DNA of 64,000 bases from Isoptericola luteus (GCF_020297055.1 NZ_JAIXCQ010000003.1:62001-126000), one strand, 5' to 3'; counted from the stretch's first letter, positions 46,682-55,862 are shown. Numbers and translations are program-made. The notes: a model not told the origin generated them from the letters alone.

Positions 46682-46996
46682 GGCGGAGGTGCAGCGCAGG
46701 GTGGGGGCCGAGGCACGAGGCACCCGCCCGTAGCGGAACCGCAGCCTCGGTCGGCAACAACATCGCCTGAGGCGGAGGTGCAGCGCAGGGTGGGGGCCGA
46801 GGCACGAGGCACCCGCCCGTAGCGGAACCGCAGCCTCGGTCGGCAACAACATCGCCTGAGGCGGAGGTGCAGCGCAGGGTGGGGGGCCGAGGCACGAGGC
46901 ACCCGCCCGTAGCGGAACCGCAGCCTCGGTCGGCAACAACATCGCCTGAGGCGGAGGTGCAGCGCAGGGTGGGGGCCGAGGCACGAGGCACCCGCC
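46676..46996. repeat. 89-bp tandem repeat, about 3.6 copies
   Basis: Units start (at GCCTGAGGCGGAGG) at 46676, 46765, 46854 and 46944, periods 89, 89 and 90; the third has one extra G in its G-run. The copies are otherwise nearly identical. The last copy breaks off at 46996, just before the stop of the convergent acyltransferase gene at 47000. Each unit contains CCGAGGC and GCCTCGG as an inverted repeat about 35 bases apart. The array fills the whole 318-base gap between the two convergent genes. Confidence 0.92.
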
Positions 46997-46999
46997 GGC

Positions 47000-48049
47000 T
47001 CAGGTGCTCGCACGCCCTCCGACGGCGTCGGGGGTACGCCGCGCGATCCAGCCGTCGACGCGTTCCCACTGCTCGAAGAGCCACAGCTCGCGCCCGTCGC
47101 GGTCGGCGGGCAGGTCGGCGAGGCGCGTGACCCAGCCACCGAGGGCGATGGTCTTGTCCATCGGTAGCTCGCGCCAGATGTCCCGCACGGTGACGAGCCG
47201 CTCCAGCCCGGTGTGCGCGACGACGAGCACCGCGGCGTCGGGGTCCACGTTGTCGAGCACGGCGAGGTAGCCGCCCACGTGCGGGGCCATGACGTGCGGC
47301 AGTTGTTCGGCGCGGGCGGCGAGCGCGTCGTGGCCTGTGGCGCGCAACTTCTCGATGCGCGCCGTCCGGCGCCTCGGGGTGACGTTGCCGCCCTCAGGGA
47401 ACAGGACGAGGGCGCCGCGTGCACCGAGCTCACGGGCGATGTGCGCGACGGACTCCGTCGCGCCGGGCTGGCCGGGCCGCCGCCGGGAGCGCGGGGTGAC
47501 GAAGGCCGCGGGGAGCCGGTGCAGCAGGACGTCGACGGCGGGGTCCCACTGCAGGGTGTCCTTGAGGACGACCGCGGGGGTGCGACGGGCCAGTCCCAGC
47601 AGCGCGTCCAGCAGGATGAACGAGTCGCCGGGTCCGGCGTGCCGGCTCAGGACGACGAGCGGCACCTGCGGCAGCTCCGCGTCGGACGGGGCCTCGACGA
47701 GGACCATCAGCCGCAAGGTCCAGCGCACCTGCCAGAACAGGACCGCGAGCATGATGCGGGCGAGGGTGACGTGCGCCCGCTGCATCAACGGGCGGTCGAG
47801 CGCCAGGCCGAAGCCGGACGCCACCCAGAGCAGGAACAGGGCGACGAGCGCAGCGGCGTCCCACACCACGTAGAAGCCGAGCATCCACAGCATGCGCAGC
47901 ACCCGGAGCCGCCCGGGCAGGATCCACGTGAGCGCCGCGCCGACGACGAGCGCGAGCATCAGCGTCGTCGGGACGAGGACCACGGCGAGCAGCACCACGA
48001 GCGGTGCCACGACGATCCGGCGCACCCAGCGAGGCGGCGGGGCGATCAC
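47000..48049 (-). CDS. PlsC-type lysophospholipid acyltransferase-like protein
   Basis: A 349-residue membrane-bound acyltransferase. Two or three N-terminal helices (IVVAPLVVLLAVVLVPTTLMLALVVGAAL, MLGFYVVWDAAALVALFLLWVASGF). The catalytic HX4D box is LSRHAGPGDSF, and the acceptor-site block is LVLFPEGGNVTPRRR. It probably acylates a lysophospholipid or related lipid at the membrane. The GTG start overlaps the patatin stop by four bases, linking a lipid-cleaving and a lipid-acylating enzyme in one operon, suggestive of acyl-chain remodelling. Confidence 0.82.
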   Translation of the reverse strand: MIAPPPRWVRRIVVAPLVVLLAVVLVPTTLMLALVVGAALTWILPGRLRVLRMLWMLGFYVVWDAAALVALFLLWVASGFGLALDRPLMQRAHVTLARIMLAVLFWQVRWTLRLMVLVEAPSDAELPQVPLVVLSRHAGPGDSFILLDALLGLARRTPAVVLKDTLQWDPAVDVLLHRLPAAFVTPRSRRRPGQPGATESVAHIARELGARGALVLFPEGGNVTPRRRTARIEKLRATGHDALAARAEQLPHVMAPHVGGYLAVLDNVDPDAAVLVVAHTGLERLVTVRDIWRELPMDKTIALGGWVTRLADLPADRDGRELWLFEQWERVDGWIARRTPDAVGGRAST

Positions 48050-48876
48050 GGTCGGTCCCCCAGCCCGGCGAGGTACGCGCTGCCCGCCGCGTAGGACTGC
48101 TCGATGCGACGGCGGGTGGCCTCCAGCCGCCGGAACGCACCGATCTTGTCGTCGCCAGGCAGCGAGCCGCCGCTGGGCAGCACGTGCACCGTCGCGACCC
48201 CCCGGGCGTCCTCCAGCTCGCGGAAGTAGCGGTGGCGGCGGGCGATCTCGAAGCTGACGCGCGCGACGTCGGACGGCTTGGTCGGGACGGTGAGCGGCTC
48301 CTCGACGCGCCCGACCTGCAGCACGTAGACCGTCGTGGCGCCGCGCCGGACCGCCTCCCCGAGCGGGATGGAGTTCACCATGCCGCCGTCGACGAAGTGC
48401 TCTCCGGCGATCTCGGTGGGCGGCAGCGCGCCCGGCACGGACGCCGAGGCCAGGACCGCCTCCACCAGGGGGCCGGAGTCGAACCAGTGCTCGGAGGCGT
48501 GCTCGATGCTCGCGGCGGCGACGACGAGCGGCACCTGCAGGTCCTCGAACGTCGTGCGCTCGCCGAGGGTGCCGACGATGAGGCGGCGCAGGGCCTGCGG
48601 GTCGTAGAGGTGGGTGCGGGAGCGCGCGAGCCGGCCGAGCTGGCGGTACCAGGCTTCGCCGTAGACCTCGTTCGCCGTCGTGGACGACCATGCCTCGGTG
48701 AGCCGGTCGACGACGGCGAGGCTCGGGTCCGCCGCCACCGCCGCCCCGTTGATGGCACCGATGGACGTTCCCACGACGAGGTCGGGCCGCACCTGCGCCT
48801 CGAACAGTGCCTGGAGCATCCCCACGTGCACGGCGCCGCGCACGCCGCCCCCGCCGAGCACGAACGCGACCGTCAT
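48046..48876 (-). CDS. Patatin-like phospholipase
   Basis: A 276-residue serine esterase of the RssA/patatin class. The oxyanion glycine-rich loop is VLGGGGVRGAVHVGML, the nucleophile elbow is VGTSIGAINGA (GxSxG), and the catalytic Asp is in EHFVDGGMVNSIPL (DGG). The expected Ser-Asp dyad is complete. No signal peptide. It likely hydrolyses acyl ester bonds of membrane lipids on the cytoplasmic side. It leads the two-gene lipid operon with the PlsC-like gene. The ATG at 48876 has no strong ribosome site that I can see. Confidence 0.9.
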   Translation of the reverse strand: MTVAFVLGGGGVRGAVHVGMLQALFEAQVRPDLVVGTSIGAINGAAVAADPSLAVVDRLTEAWSSTTANEVYGEAWYRQLGRLARSRTHLYDPQALRRLIVGTLGERTTFEDLQVPLVVAAASIEHASEHWFDSGPLVEAVLASASVPGALPPTEIAGEHFVDGGMVNSIPLGEAVRRGATTVYVLQVGRVEEPLTVPTKPSDVARVSFEIARRHRYFRELEDARGVATVHVLPSGGSLPGDDKIGAFRRLEATRRRIEQSYAAGSAYLAGLGDRP

Positions 48877-48911
48877 GCGCCGATGCTTCCACGCGGGCCC
48901 CCGTCGTGCCC

Positions 48912-48990
48912 CCGCGAGATGGTGAACCCCCGAGCGCGAGACCGGAGTGCCTGCCTTCTCTCTCGCGCTCGGGGGTTCTCGCTCTCGCGG
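48912..48990. repeat. 79-bp long palindrome ending at the putA stop codon
   Basis: Inner arms GAACCCCCGAGCGCGAGA (48924-48941) and its exact complement (48961-48978) form an 18-bp stem with a 19-base loop; outer arms CCGCGAGA (48912-48919) and TCTCGCGG (48983-48990) add 8 bp after a 4x4 internal loop. The right end directly abuts the stop codon of putA (48991). It is likely the putA terminator, but is longer and more regular than required. Confidence 0.88.
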
Positions 48991-51900
48991 TCAGGCGTGC
49001 ACGTGGCCGTAGCGGTGCCGCGTGCGGCTCACTGCCTGCTCGCGCACGAACCCGAGCAGCTCACGCCGCCCGCTGGCGACGACGGGGGCGTCGAGGACGG
49101 TCACCGAGCCCAGGCGGGTGGCAGCCGCCTCCGCCAGCCCCGGAGCGTCACCGATCACGCGGACACGCCCGCTGACCTGCCCGCTCGCGACGGCGGCCGC
49201 AAAGTCCTCGTGGGACACGGGGGTCTCGTGCGGCACGCCCCAGCCGGCGTCCGAGGCCGGGACGACGACGGCGGGCACGCCCGCACGGCGCGCGGCGGCC
49301 AGCACGCGGCGCAGCTCGACCGGCAGCGCGCCGTCGCCGACGCGGACGGTGATCCGCTCGAGCGGCCGGTAGCGGAACGTGTTCTCCTCCACGGTCAGCC
49401 CAGACCGGTCGTGCCCGACGCCGATCTCGGCGTCCCAGGCCGCTTCGTCGGAGCGCTGGGCCCACGCGAGCCAGCCCTCGGGGTCGTTCCCGCGCGACGG
49501 CACGACGGCGGCGTCGTCCGCCCACGCGCCGAGCTGCGCGACGTAGTTCGGCCCGCCCGCCTTGGCACCCGGGCCGACGGCCGAGGCCTTCCATCCTCCG
49601 AACGACTGCCGCTGCACGATCGCCCCGGTGATGTGCCGGTTGACGTACACGTTGCCGGCCTCGACGCGGTCGAGCCAGGTAGCGATCTCGTCGTCGTCGA
49701 GGGAGTGGATGCCGGCGGTGAGGCCGAACGCCACCTGGTTCTGCAGGCGCAGCGCCTCGTCCAGGTCCGTGGCCCGCATGATGCCGAGCACCGGGCCGAA
49801 CACCTCGGTGAGGTGGAAGAACGACCCTGGCGCGACGCCGTCGCGCAGCCCCGGCGACCACAGTCGCTCGGGCGCGATGCCGGCCGCCTTCGCGGCGTCG
49901 TCCAGGCGGCGCGGCTTGACCAGCCACGACTCCCCCGGCTCGAGGGTCGTCAGCGCGCGCTCGAGCTTGCCCGTGGCGGGCTCGGTGAGCGGCCCCATCA
50001 CGTGCGACAGGTCGGTGGGGACGCCGACGTCGAGCGAGCGCACGGCGTCGACGAGCTGGCGCCGGAACCGCTTGCCGGTCTCGGTGGTCGCGTCGCCCAC
50101 GGAGCCGACGAGGATGACCAGCGACGCGGCGGAGCACTTCTGCCCCGCGTGCCCGAAGGCCGACTTCATGAGGTCGGAGACGGCGAGGTCGAGGTCCGCC
50201 GACGGCGTGACGACGAGCGCGTTCTTGCCGGACGTCTCGGCGAGCACCGGGCGCTCGGGGCGCCAGCCGGCGAACATCTCGGCCGTCTCGATCGAGCCGG
50301 TGAGGACGACGCGGGCCACGTCGGCGTGCGTCACCAGGTGCTGCCCCAGGTCGCCGTCCGGCACGCGGACGAACTGCACGACGTCGCGGGCGGTCTGCGG
50401 GTCGAGCCCGATCTGGTCGGCGACCTCCGCGATCCCGGCGACGGTGGCCTCGACCGCGAGCTCGTAGCAGCGCGGCGTGGGCGGTGCGGGCTTGGCCAGC
50501 ACCGCGGAGCCCGCGGCGAGCGCCGCCACGACGCCGCCCGTCGGGATGGCGACGGGGAAGTTCCAGGGCGGGGTCACCAGGGTGACGCCGTCGGGGGTGA
50601 AGACCGCGCCGTCCACCTGCTCCAGTGCCTCCGCGGAGGCGGCGTAGTAGTTCGCGAAGTCGACGGCCTCGCTGACCTCCGGGTCGGCCTCGGCCACGGT
50701 CTTGCCGGGCTCGTGCACCATCGCCGCGACGAGGTCTGTGCGCCGCGTCTCGAGCTGGCGCGCCACGGCACGCAGCGCCGTGGCGCGGTCGGCGGGGGCG
50801 ACCGCGGCCCAGGCACGCTGCGCAGCGACGGCACGCGCGACGGCGTCGTCGATCTGGGCGGTCCTGGTCGCCTCGGGCGCCTGCACAGACACATAGCCCG
50901 AGCCCGGTCCGACGACGGCCTTCGCCCACTCGCGGTGTGCAGCGACGGCGGGGTCGGTGTCGACGGCGTTGCGGAACTCCGTGCCGGCGCCTGCCGTGCC
51001 GGCGCCTGCCGTGCCGGCGCCTGCCGTGCCGGCGCCTGCCGTGCCGGAACCGGCGTCGGCCGCCGGTGCCGCGAACCTGTCGGCCCGGCGCGGGGCGACG
51101 TCGGACGGCGCGTAGTCGACGCCGTCCGCGACGGACGCCCGGAACGCGAGCTCCTGGCGGCCCATGGCCGAAGTCTCGACCCCGGCGCTGGCCGCCTGTG
51201 GCGCGAACGCGGCGTGCAGGAAGTTCTGCTCGGCGGCGTTCTCCTCGAGCCGTCGCACCAGGTAGGAGATCGCGACGTCGAAGTCCTCGTCGCGCACCAC
51301 CGGCGTGTACAGGACGACGTGGCCGCCGTCCTTGGCGACCTCGTCGCGCACGAGCCGCGCCTCGATGGGCGCCATGCCCTGCAGCATCTCGACGTCGAGG
51401 CCGTCGGTGACGCCGCGGGTGCGGGCCAGCAGGACGGCGAGCGCCACGTGGAACAGGTTGTGCGAGGCCGCACCGAGGCGCACGGCGGAGGTCCGCTCGG
51501 GGCGCAGGTGGTGGTCGAGGATGCGCGCGTAGTTGGCGTCGACGTCCGGCTTCGTGGGGTACGGGGCCTGCGCCCAGTCGTGCAGCTCGGACTCGACGTG
51601 CTCCATCGCGAGGTTCGCGCCCTTGACGAGGCGCACCTTGATGCGGGCTCCGCCGGCCGCGACCCGCTCCTGCGCCCACGCGGTGAGGTGGTCGAGCGCG
51701 CCCATGGCGTCGGGCAGGTAGGCCTGCAGGACGATGCCGGCCTCGAGCCCCGCGAACTCGTCGCGCCCCAGGATCTCGGTGAACACCGCGGTGGTCAGCG
51801 CGAGGTCCTTGTACTCCTCCATGTCCAGGTTGAGGAACACGCCGTGGTCACGCGCCGCGCGGTACAGCGGCAGCAGCCGCTCGACGACACGGTCCCGGGA

Positions 51901-52557
51901 TCCCTCGAGGTCCCACGTGACGAGCTGCGCCGCGACGGAGGACACCTTGACCGACACGTAGTCGACGTCGGGCCGCTCGACGAGCGCGATGGTGCGCGCG
52001 AGGCGCGCCTTGGCCTCGTCCTCGCCCAGCACCGCCTCGCCGAGCAGGTTGACGTTGAGGGTGTAGCCCTCGGCGCGCGTGCGCGCGAGATGGCCGGCGA
52101 GGCCCTTGCCCGCGTCCGCGACGAGGTGGCCGACGAGCTGGCGCAGGCGGATGCGCGCCGCGGGCACGACGACGGAGGGCAGCACGGGTGCCACGAGGGC
52201 GCCCACCTTGAACAGCGTCCGGTCGACGGGGCCGAGGAACGTCGCCGCGCCGGCGTCCCGGCCCAGCCGGGCCAGGGCCGTGGCGGCCACGCCCACGTCG
52301 TGGGGGCGGGCGACGTCGTCCACGAAGCCGACGGCCAGCTCGAGCCCGGCGGGGTCCGAGACGAGCGACCCGAGGCGCTCGGCGGTGGCCCGCGTCCGGC
52401 GGTCGGCGCGCGTCGTCGAACCGCCGGCGCCCTGCGGTGACGAGCCCGAGGCGACGGCGATCCAGTGGTGGGCGAGGGCGACGGCGTCCTCGACGAGGGC
52501 GTCGGCGCCCTGGTGCTCTGCGGGCGCGCCATCGCGCGCGGGAACAGTGGTGCTCAT
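48991..52557 (-). CDS. putA: Bifunctional proline dehydrogenase / L-glutamate gamma-semialdehyde dehydrogenase
   Basis: A 1,188-residue fused enzyme that oxidises proline to glutamate. The PRODH barrel (about 100-470) shows EGYTLNVNLLGEAVLG, DYVSVKVSSVAAQLVTWD, FLNLDMEEYKDLALT, GIVLQAYLPDA, RIKVRLVKGAN and EMLQGMAPIEARLVRD. A flexible linker with five near-identical AGTAG/AGAGT units (about residues 502-522, coded by a 15-bp tandem repeat) joins it to the aldehyde dehydrogenase domain, where LVTPPWNFPVAIPTGG binds NAD, LAETSGKN holds the general base Glu and GHAGQKCSA the catalytic Cys. A C-terminal extra domain follows after about residue 1080. Divergent from an AraC-type gene. No ribbon-helix-helix repressor domain. 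Confidence 0.93.
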   Translation of the reverse strand: MSTTVPARDGAPAEHQGADALVEDAVALAHHWIAVASGSSPQGAGGSTTRADRRTRATAERLGSLVSDPAGLELAVGFVDDVARPHDVGVAATALARLGRDAGAATFLGPVDRTLFKVGALVAPVLPSVVVPAARIRLRQLVGHLVADAGKGLAGHLARTRAEGYTLNVNLLGEAVLGEDEAKARLARTIALVERPDVDYVSVKVSSVAAQLVTWDLEGSRDRVVERLLPLYRAARDHGVFLNLDMEEYKDLALTTAVFTEILGRDEFAGLEAGIVLQAYLPDAMGALDHLTAWAQERVAAGGARIKVRLVKGANLAMEHVESELHDWAQAPYPTKPDVDANYARILDHHLRPERTSAVRLGAASHNLFHVALAVLLARTRGVTDGLDVEMLQGMAPIEARLVRDEVAKDGGHVVLYTPVVRDEDFDVAISYLVRRLEENAAEQNFLHAAFAPQAASAGVETSAMGRQELAFRASVADGVDYAPSDVAPRRADRFAAPAADAGSGTAGAGTAGAGTAGAGTAGAGTEFRNAVDTDPAVAAHREWAKAVVGPGSGYVSVQAPEATRTAQIDDAVARAVAAQRAWAAVAPADRATALRAVARQLETRRTDLVAAMVHEPGKTVAEADPEVSEAVDFANYYAASAEALEQVDGAVFTPDGVTLVTPPWNFPVAIPTGGVVAALAAGSAVLAKPAPPTPRCYELAVEATVAGIAEVADQIGLDPQTARDVVQFVRVPDGDLGQHLVTHADVARVVLTGSIETAEMFAGWRPERPVLAETSGKNALVVTPSADLDLAVSDLMKSAFGHAGQKCSAASLVILVGSVGDATTETGKRFRRQLVDAVRSLDVGVPTDLSHVMGPLTEPATGKLERALTTLEPGESWLVKPRRLDDAAKAAGIAPERLWSPGLRDGVAPGSFFHLTEVFGPVLGIMRATDLDEALRLQNQVAFGLTAGIHSLDDDEIATWLDRVEAGNVYVNRHITGAIVQRQSFGGWKASAVGPGAKAGGPNYVAQLGAWADDAAVVPSRGNDPEGWLAWAQRSDEAAWDAEIGVGHDRSGLTVEENTFRYRPLERITVRVGDGALPVELRRVLAAARRAGVPAVVVPASDAGWGVPHETPVSHEDFAAAVASGQVSGRVRVIGDAPGLAEAAATRLGSVTVLDAPVVASGRRELLGFVREQAVSRTRHRYGHVHA

Positions 52558-52594
52558 CGCACCAGGCTGCACCCTGTCGCGCGCACTCGTCTTG

Positions 52595-52600
52595 TACGAT
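52595..52600 (+). promoter_or_regulatory. -10-like TACGAT of the AraC-type gene
   Basis: TACGAT ends ten bases before the ATG at 52611, giving a very short or no leader. It lies in the 53-base divergent region with putA, so binding of the regulator here could affect both genes. Confidence 0.35.
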
Positions 52601-52610
52601 CGCACCCGCG

Positions 52611-53396
52611 ATGAGCGCAGAATTCGACAACACCTCCGACGACGGCGGGTGGACGCAGGACGCGGGTCTGCTGTCCGCGCTGTCCCCCGTGATGGTGGCG
52701 CTCATGGACGAGCTGTCCGACGTGATGTTCTGCGCCAAGGACGCGTCCGGGCGCTACATCGCGGTGAACCAGGTCTTCGTGCGGCGCACCAACGAACGCT
52801 CGCGTCGCCAGGTGCTCGGCCGGCGCGCGTCCGACCTCTTCGTCCCCGAGCTCGCCGAGCGCTACGAGGCGCAGGACGCGGAGGTGCTGCGCACGGGCCG
52901 CCCGCTGCGGAACGAGCTCGAGCTCATCCGCCGCGTGGGCGGCACCCCCGGCTGGTTCCTCACGTCCAAGCTGCCGCTGCACGACGGCGCGGGCCGGGTG
53001 ACCGGGCTCGTGTCGGTCTCGCAGGACCTGCGCTCCGGGGACGCCGACGACGCGACGATGGACGCGATGGCCCGGCTGGTGACCGCCGTGGACGCCCACC
53101 TGGACGCCACGCCGGAGGTGGCGCTGTCCGTCGCCGACCTCGCCAGGCTGGCGGGGAGCACCCCGGCGGTGCTCGACCGTCGCGTGCGCAAGGTCTTCGG
53201 GCTGTCACCGCGCCAGCTCGTGCTGCGGGCCCGCGTGGACCGTGCCGCGCACCTGCTCACGTCGACGACGGCGCCGCTGGCGCAGGTCGCCACCGTCGCC
53301 GGCTTCTACGACCAGCCATCGTTCACGCGTACGTTCGCCCGGCTCACCGGCGAGACACCGTCGTCGTTCCGGCGGCGGGCGCGCGCCGGAGGCTGA
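52611..53396 (+). CDS. AraC-family regulator with N-terminal PAS domain, divergent from putA
   Basis: A 261-residue protein. Residues about 28-135 form a PAS domain (LSDVMFCAKDASGRYIAVNQVFVRRTN, VLGRRASDLFVPELAERYEAQD, GLVSVSQDL). Residues about 165-258 form an AraC double helix-turn-helix (LSVADLARLAGSTPAVLDRRVRKVFGLSPRQLVLRARVDRAAHLL and IATVAGFYDQPSFTRTFARLTGETP-like). The PAS-AraC layout next to putA suggests proline- or redox-responsive control of proline use; this is inferred from position. Only 53 bases separate the two start codons. Confidence 0.85.
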   Translation: MSAEFDNTSDDGGWTQDAGLLSALSPVMVALMDELSDVMFCAKDASGRYIAVNQVFVRRTNERSRRQVLGRRASDLFVPELAERYEAQDAEVLRTGRPLRNELELIRRVGGTPGWFLTSKLPLHDGAGRVTGLVSVSQDLRSGDADDATMDAMARLVTAVDAHLDATPEVALSVADLARLAGSTPAVLDRRVRKVFGLSPRQLVLRARVDRAAHLLTSTTAPLAQVATVAGFYDQPSFTRTFARLTGETPSSFRRRARAGG

Positions 53397-53630
53397 GCCG
53401 GCCTGGCCCCGGGTCCACGCCGTCCGCCGCGCAGCGCGATCAGGGACGCCTACCCGCTGAAGACCGGCGCGATCGGCTTGTCGAGCAGGGGTGGAGCGCC
53501 ATGCAGCCCGCGCCAGGCGTCGGTCCGTCGGCGTTCGCGCTACCGTGGCCCCCGAGGCCCAGACCCGGGCCGCGCCACCTCCGCCGGCCCCACCCGGACG
53601 GCGGCACCGTGTCCAGGAGGACCCGTGACA

Positions 53631-54923
53631 ATGACGTCGATCACCGACGACACCTCCCTGCCCGACGCCCCCGCGCCGACCCAGGGTTCCCCGCTCGCCA
53701 CCGCGCACACCCAGCTCGCGTCGGCCGTGGAGATCCTGGGCTACGACGCCGGCCAGCACCAGATGCTGGCCACTCCCCGCCGCGAGATCCACGTGGCCGT
53801 GCCGCTGCGACGCGACTCCGGCGAGACCGTGCTGTTCCACGGCTTCCGCGTGCAGCACAACATCTCGCGCGGGCCCGGCAAGGGCGGGCTGCGCTACGCC
53901 CCCGGCGTCGACATCGACGAGGTGCGCGCCCTGGCGATGTGGATGACGTGGAAGTGCGGCATCGTCGACCTGCCGTACGGCGGCGCCAAGGGCGGCGTCG
54001 CCATCGACCCGCGCGACTACTCGACCGCGGAGCTGGAGCGTGTCACCCGCCGGTACACGTCGGAGATCATGCCGATGATCGGCCCCGACACCGACATCAT
54101 GGCCCCCGACATGGGCACCGACGAGCAGACCATGGCCTGGGTCATGGACACCTACTCCGTCAACCGCGGGTACACGATCCCTGCGGTGGTGACGGGCAAG
54201 CCGCTCGCCGTCGGCGGGTCGCGCGGGCGCGGTACCGCCACGAGCGCGGGCATCGTGCACGTCACCGCCGCGGCCCTGGAGGAGGCGGGCGTCCCGCTGA
54301 CCGACGTGACCGTGGCCGTGCAGGGCTTCGGCAAGGTGGGCTCGCACGCCGCAGCGATCTTCGCCGCCCGCGGGGCGCGCGTCGTCGCCGTGAGCGACCA
54401 GTACGGCGGCCTGCGCAACGACGCGGGCATCGACGTCGACCGGCTCTTCGCGCACGTCGGCGCCACGGGCTCTGTGGTCGGTTTCGACGGCGCGGACGCC
54501 CTGTCGAACAACGACCTGATGGGGCTCGAGGTCGACGTCCTCGTCCCGGCCGCCGTGGAGGGCGTGCTCGACGAGGACTCCGCCGCCCGCGTGCGCGCCC
54601 GCTGGGTCGTCGAGGGCGCGAACGGCCCGACCACGACCGGTGGCGACGCCGTCCTGGCGAGGAACGGCGTCACCGTCGTGCCCGACGTGCTCGCCAACGC
54701 CGGCGGCGTCGTCGTGTCGTACTTCGAGTGGGTGCAGGCCAACCAGACGTACTGGTGGTCCGAGGAGGAGATCGCGGACCGGCTCGAGCAGCGCATGAAG
54801 TCCGCGTTCGCCGACGTGTCCGCGCTCGCGCGCCGCGAGAGCATCTCGCTGCGCGACGCAGCACTGGTCATCGGCATCAAGCGCACGGCCGAGGCCCACA
54901 CCACGCGCGGGCTGTACCCCTGA
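53631..54923 (+). CDS. Glu/Leu/Phe/Val dehydrogenase family protein
   Basis: A 430-residue amino-acid dehydrogenase, probably NAD(P)-dependent glutamate dehydrogenase. The catalytic region reads SRGPGKGGLRYAPGVDIDEVRALAMWMTWKCGIVDLPYGGAKGGV with the substrate and catalytic lysines; the coenzyme fold begins VAVQGFGKVGSHAAAIFAARGARVVAVSD; EGANGPTTTGGD is the closing loop. Length is in the 410-450 range of hexameric family members. It could act on glutamate made by PutA. ATG 53631 is ten bases after AGGAGG; GTG 53625 (four bases) is possible. The preceding 234 bases hold no recognised feature. Confidence 0.9.
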   Translation: MTSITDDTSLPDAPAPTQGSPLATAHTQLASAVEILGYDAGQHQMLATPRREIHVAVPLRRDSGETVLFHGFRVQHNISRGPGKGGLRYAPGVDIDEVRALAMWMTWKCGIVDLPYGGAKGGVAIDPRDYSTAELERVTRRYTSEIMPMIGPDTDIMAPDMGTDEQTMAWVMDTYSVNRGYTIPAVVTGKPLAVGGSRGRGTATSAGIVHVTAAALEEAGVPLTDVTVAVQGFGKVGSHAAAIFAARGARVVAVSDQYGGLRNDAGIDVDRLFAHVGATGSVVGFDGADALSNNDLMGLEVDVLVPAAVEGVLDEDSAARVRARWVVEGANGPTTTGGDAVLARNGVTVVPDVLANAGGVVVSYFEWVQANQTYWWSEEEIADRLEQRMKSAFADVSALARRESISLRDAALVIGIKRTAEAHTTRGLYP

Positions 54924-54933
54924 TCGGCACCTC

Positions 54934-55838
54934 GTGACAACGCCCCTGGCCAGGGAGCCTGACGCCTCGGACGGGCACCCTCGCCAGGGACGGTCCGGGG
55001 CCGCTAGGGCCCGCGCGTCGCTGCCGGGCGACGACCTGGTCGGCCGGCTGCGCGCGGCGGGCTGCGTCTTCGCCGAGGAGGAGGCGGAGTTGCTGCTCGA
55101 GGCGGCCGCGACCTCGGACGCCGATCAGGTCGGGATCGGCTCCGGGACATGGCGGAGCGACGAGTGGCGGGCGAGCCCCTGGAGCACGTGCTCGGCTGGG
55201 TGTCCTTCGCCGGCCGGCGCTGGTCCGTGGGCCCCGGCGTGTTCGTCCCCCGACGGCGCACGGAGCTCATGGTGCGCACGGCGCTGACGCTCGCCGCCGC
55301 ACGCCGGCCGGGCGTCGTCGTCGACCTGTGCTGCGGGTGCGGCGCCGTGGGCGGGGCGGTGCTCCAGGCCCTCGGCCCGGCGCCCGCGGTGCGCCTGGTC
55401 GCGTCGGACGTCGAGCCCGCCGCGACCCGGCACGCGCGCCCCAACCTCGAGCCGCTCGGGGCGGTCGTCGTCGACGGGGACCTGTTTGCCGGGATACCGC
55501 ACGAGCTGCGCGGGCGCGTCGACCTGCTGCTGTGCAACGCGCCCTACGTGCCCACCGACGCGATCTCGACGATGCCGCCGGAGGCCCGCGACCACGAGCC
55601 CACGGTGGCGCTCGACGGCGGCGGCGACGGGCTGGACGTGCTGCGACGGGTGGTCGGCTCCGCCCCGAGCTGGCTCGCGACCGGTGGATCGTTGCTCTTC
55701 GAGGTCGGCACCGGTCAGACGGCCGCGGCGACGGCCCTCGTCGAGCACGCCGGGCTCGTGCCGCGAGTCGTCACCGACGAGGACCCGGAGGCCGACGACG
55801 CGACGGGCGGGACGGTCGTGGTCGCCACCGCCGGCTGA
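54934..55838 (+). pseudogene. PrmC/HemK-like protein N5-glutamine methyltransferase paralogue, frameshifted
   Basis: The family normally is one open reading frame of about 280 residues. Here the N-terminal helical domain (DDLVGRLRAAGCVFAEEEAELLLEAAATSDADQ) is in the frame starting at GTG 54934, while the rest (RDRLRDMAERRVAGEPLEHVLGW, then the Rossmann domain VVDLCCGCGAVGGAVL and LLLCNAPYVPTDAI) is in another frame, open from before ATG 55149. A one-base slip near 55125-55135, around a GGTCGGGAT run, would join them into a continuous family-like protein. NAPY replaces the usual NPPY. Either the gene is broken, the sequence has an indel error, or a 229-residue protein starts at 55149. Substrate unknown. 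Confidence 0.7.
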
Positions 55839-55862
55839 GCGCTCGCGCGGCGCCCGCCGAGG

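Noticed and set aside
46676-46996. Tandem array considered as a CRISPR
   Set aside because: The units are directly adjacent with no unique spacers, period 89, and no cas gene is near.
46611-47433. Minus-strand frames with a repeated CLGPxPALHLRLRR-type peptide
   Set aside because: This is the translation of the 89-bp tandem repeat fused to a shadow of the acyltransferase gene; no start signal or family.
53397-53630. Search for a feature in the gap before the amino-acid dehydrogenase
   Set aside because: No tRNA-like fold, no open frame with a family and no clear repeat were seen; it probably holds only the promoter.
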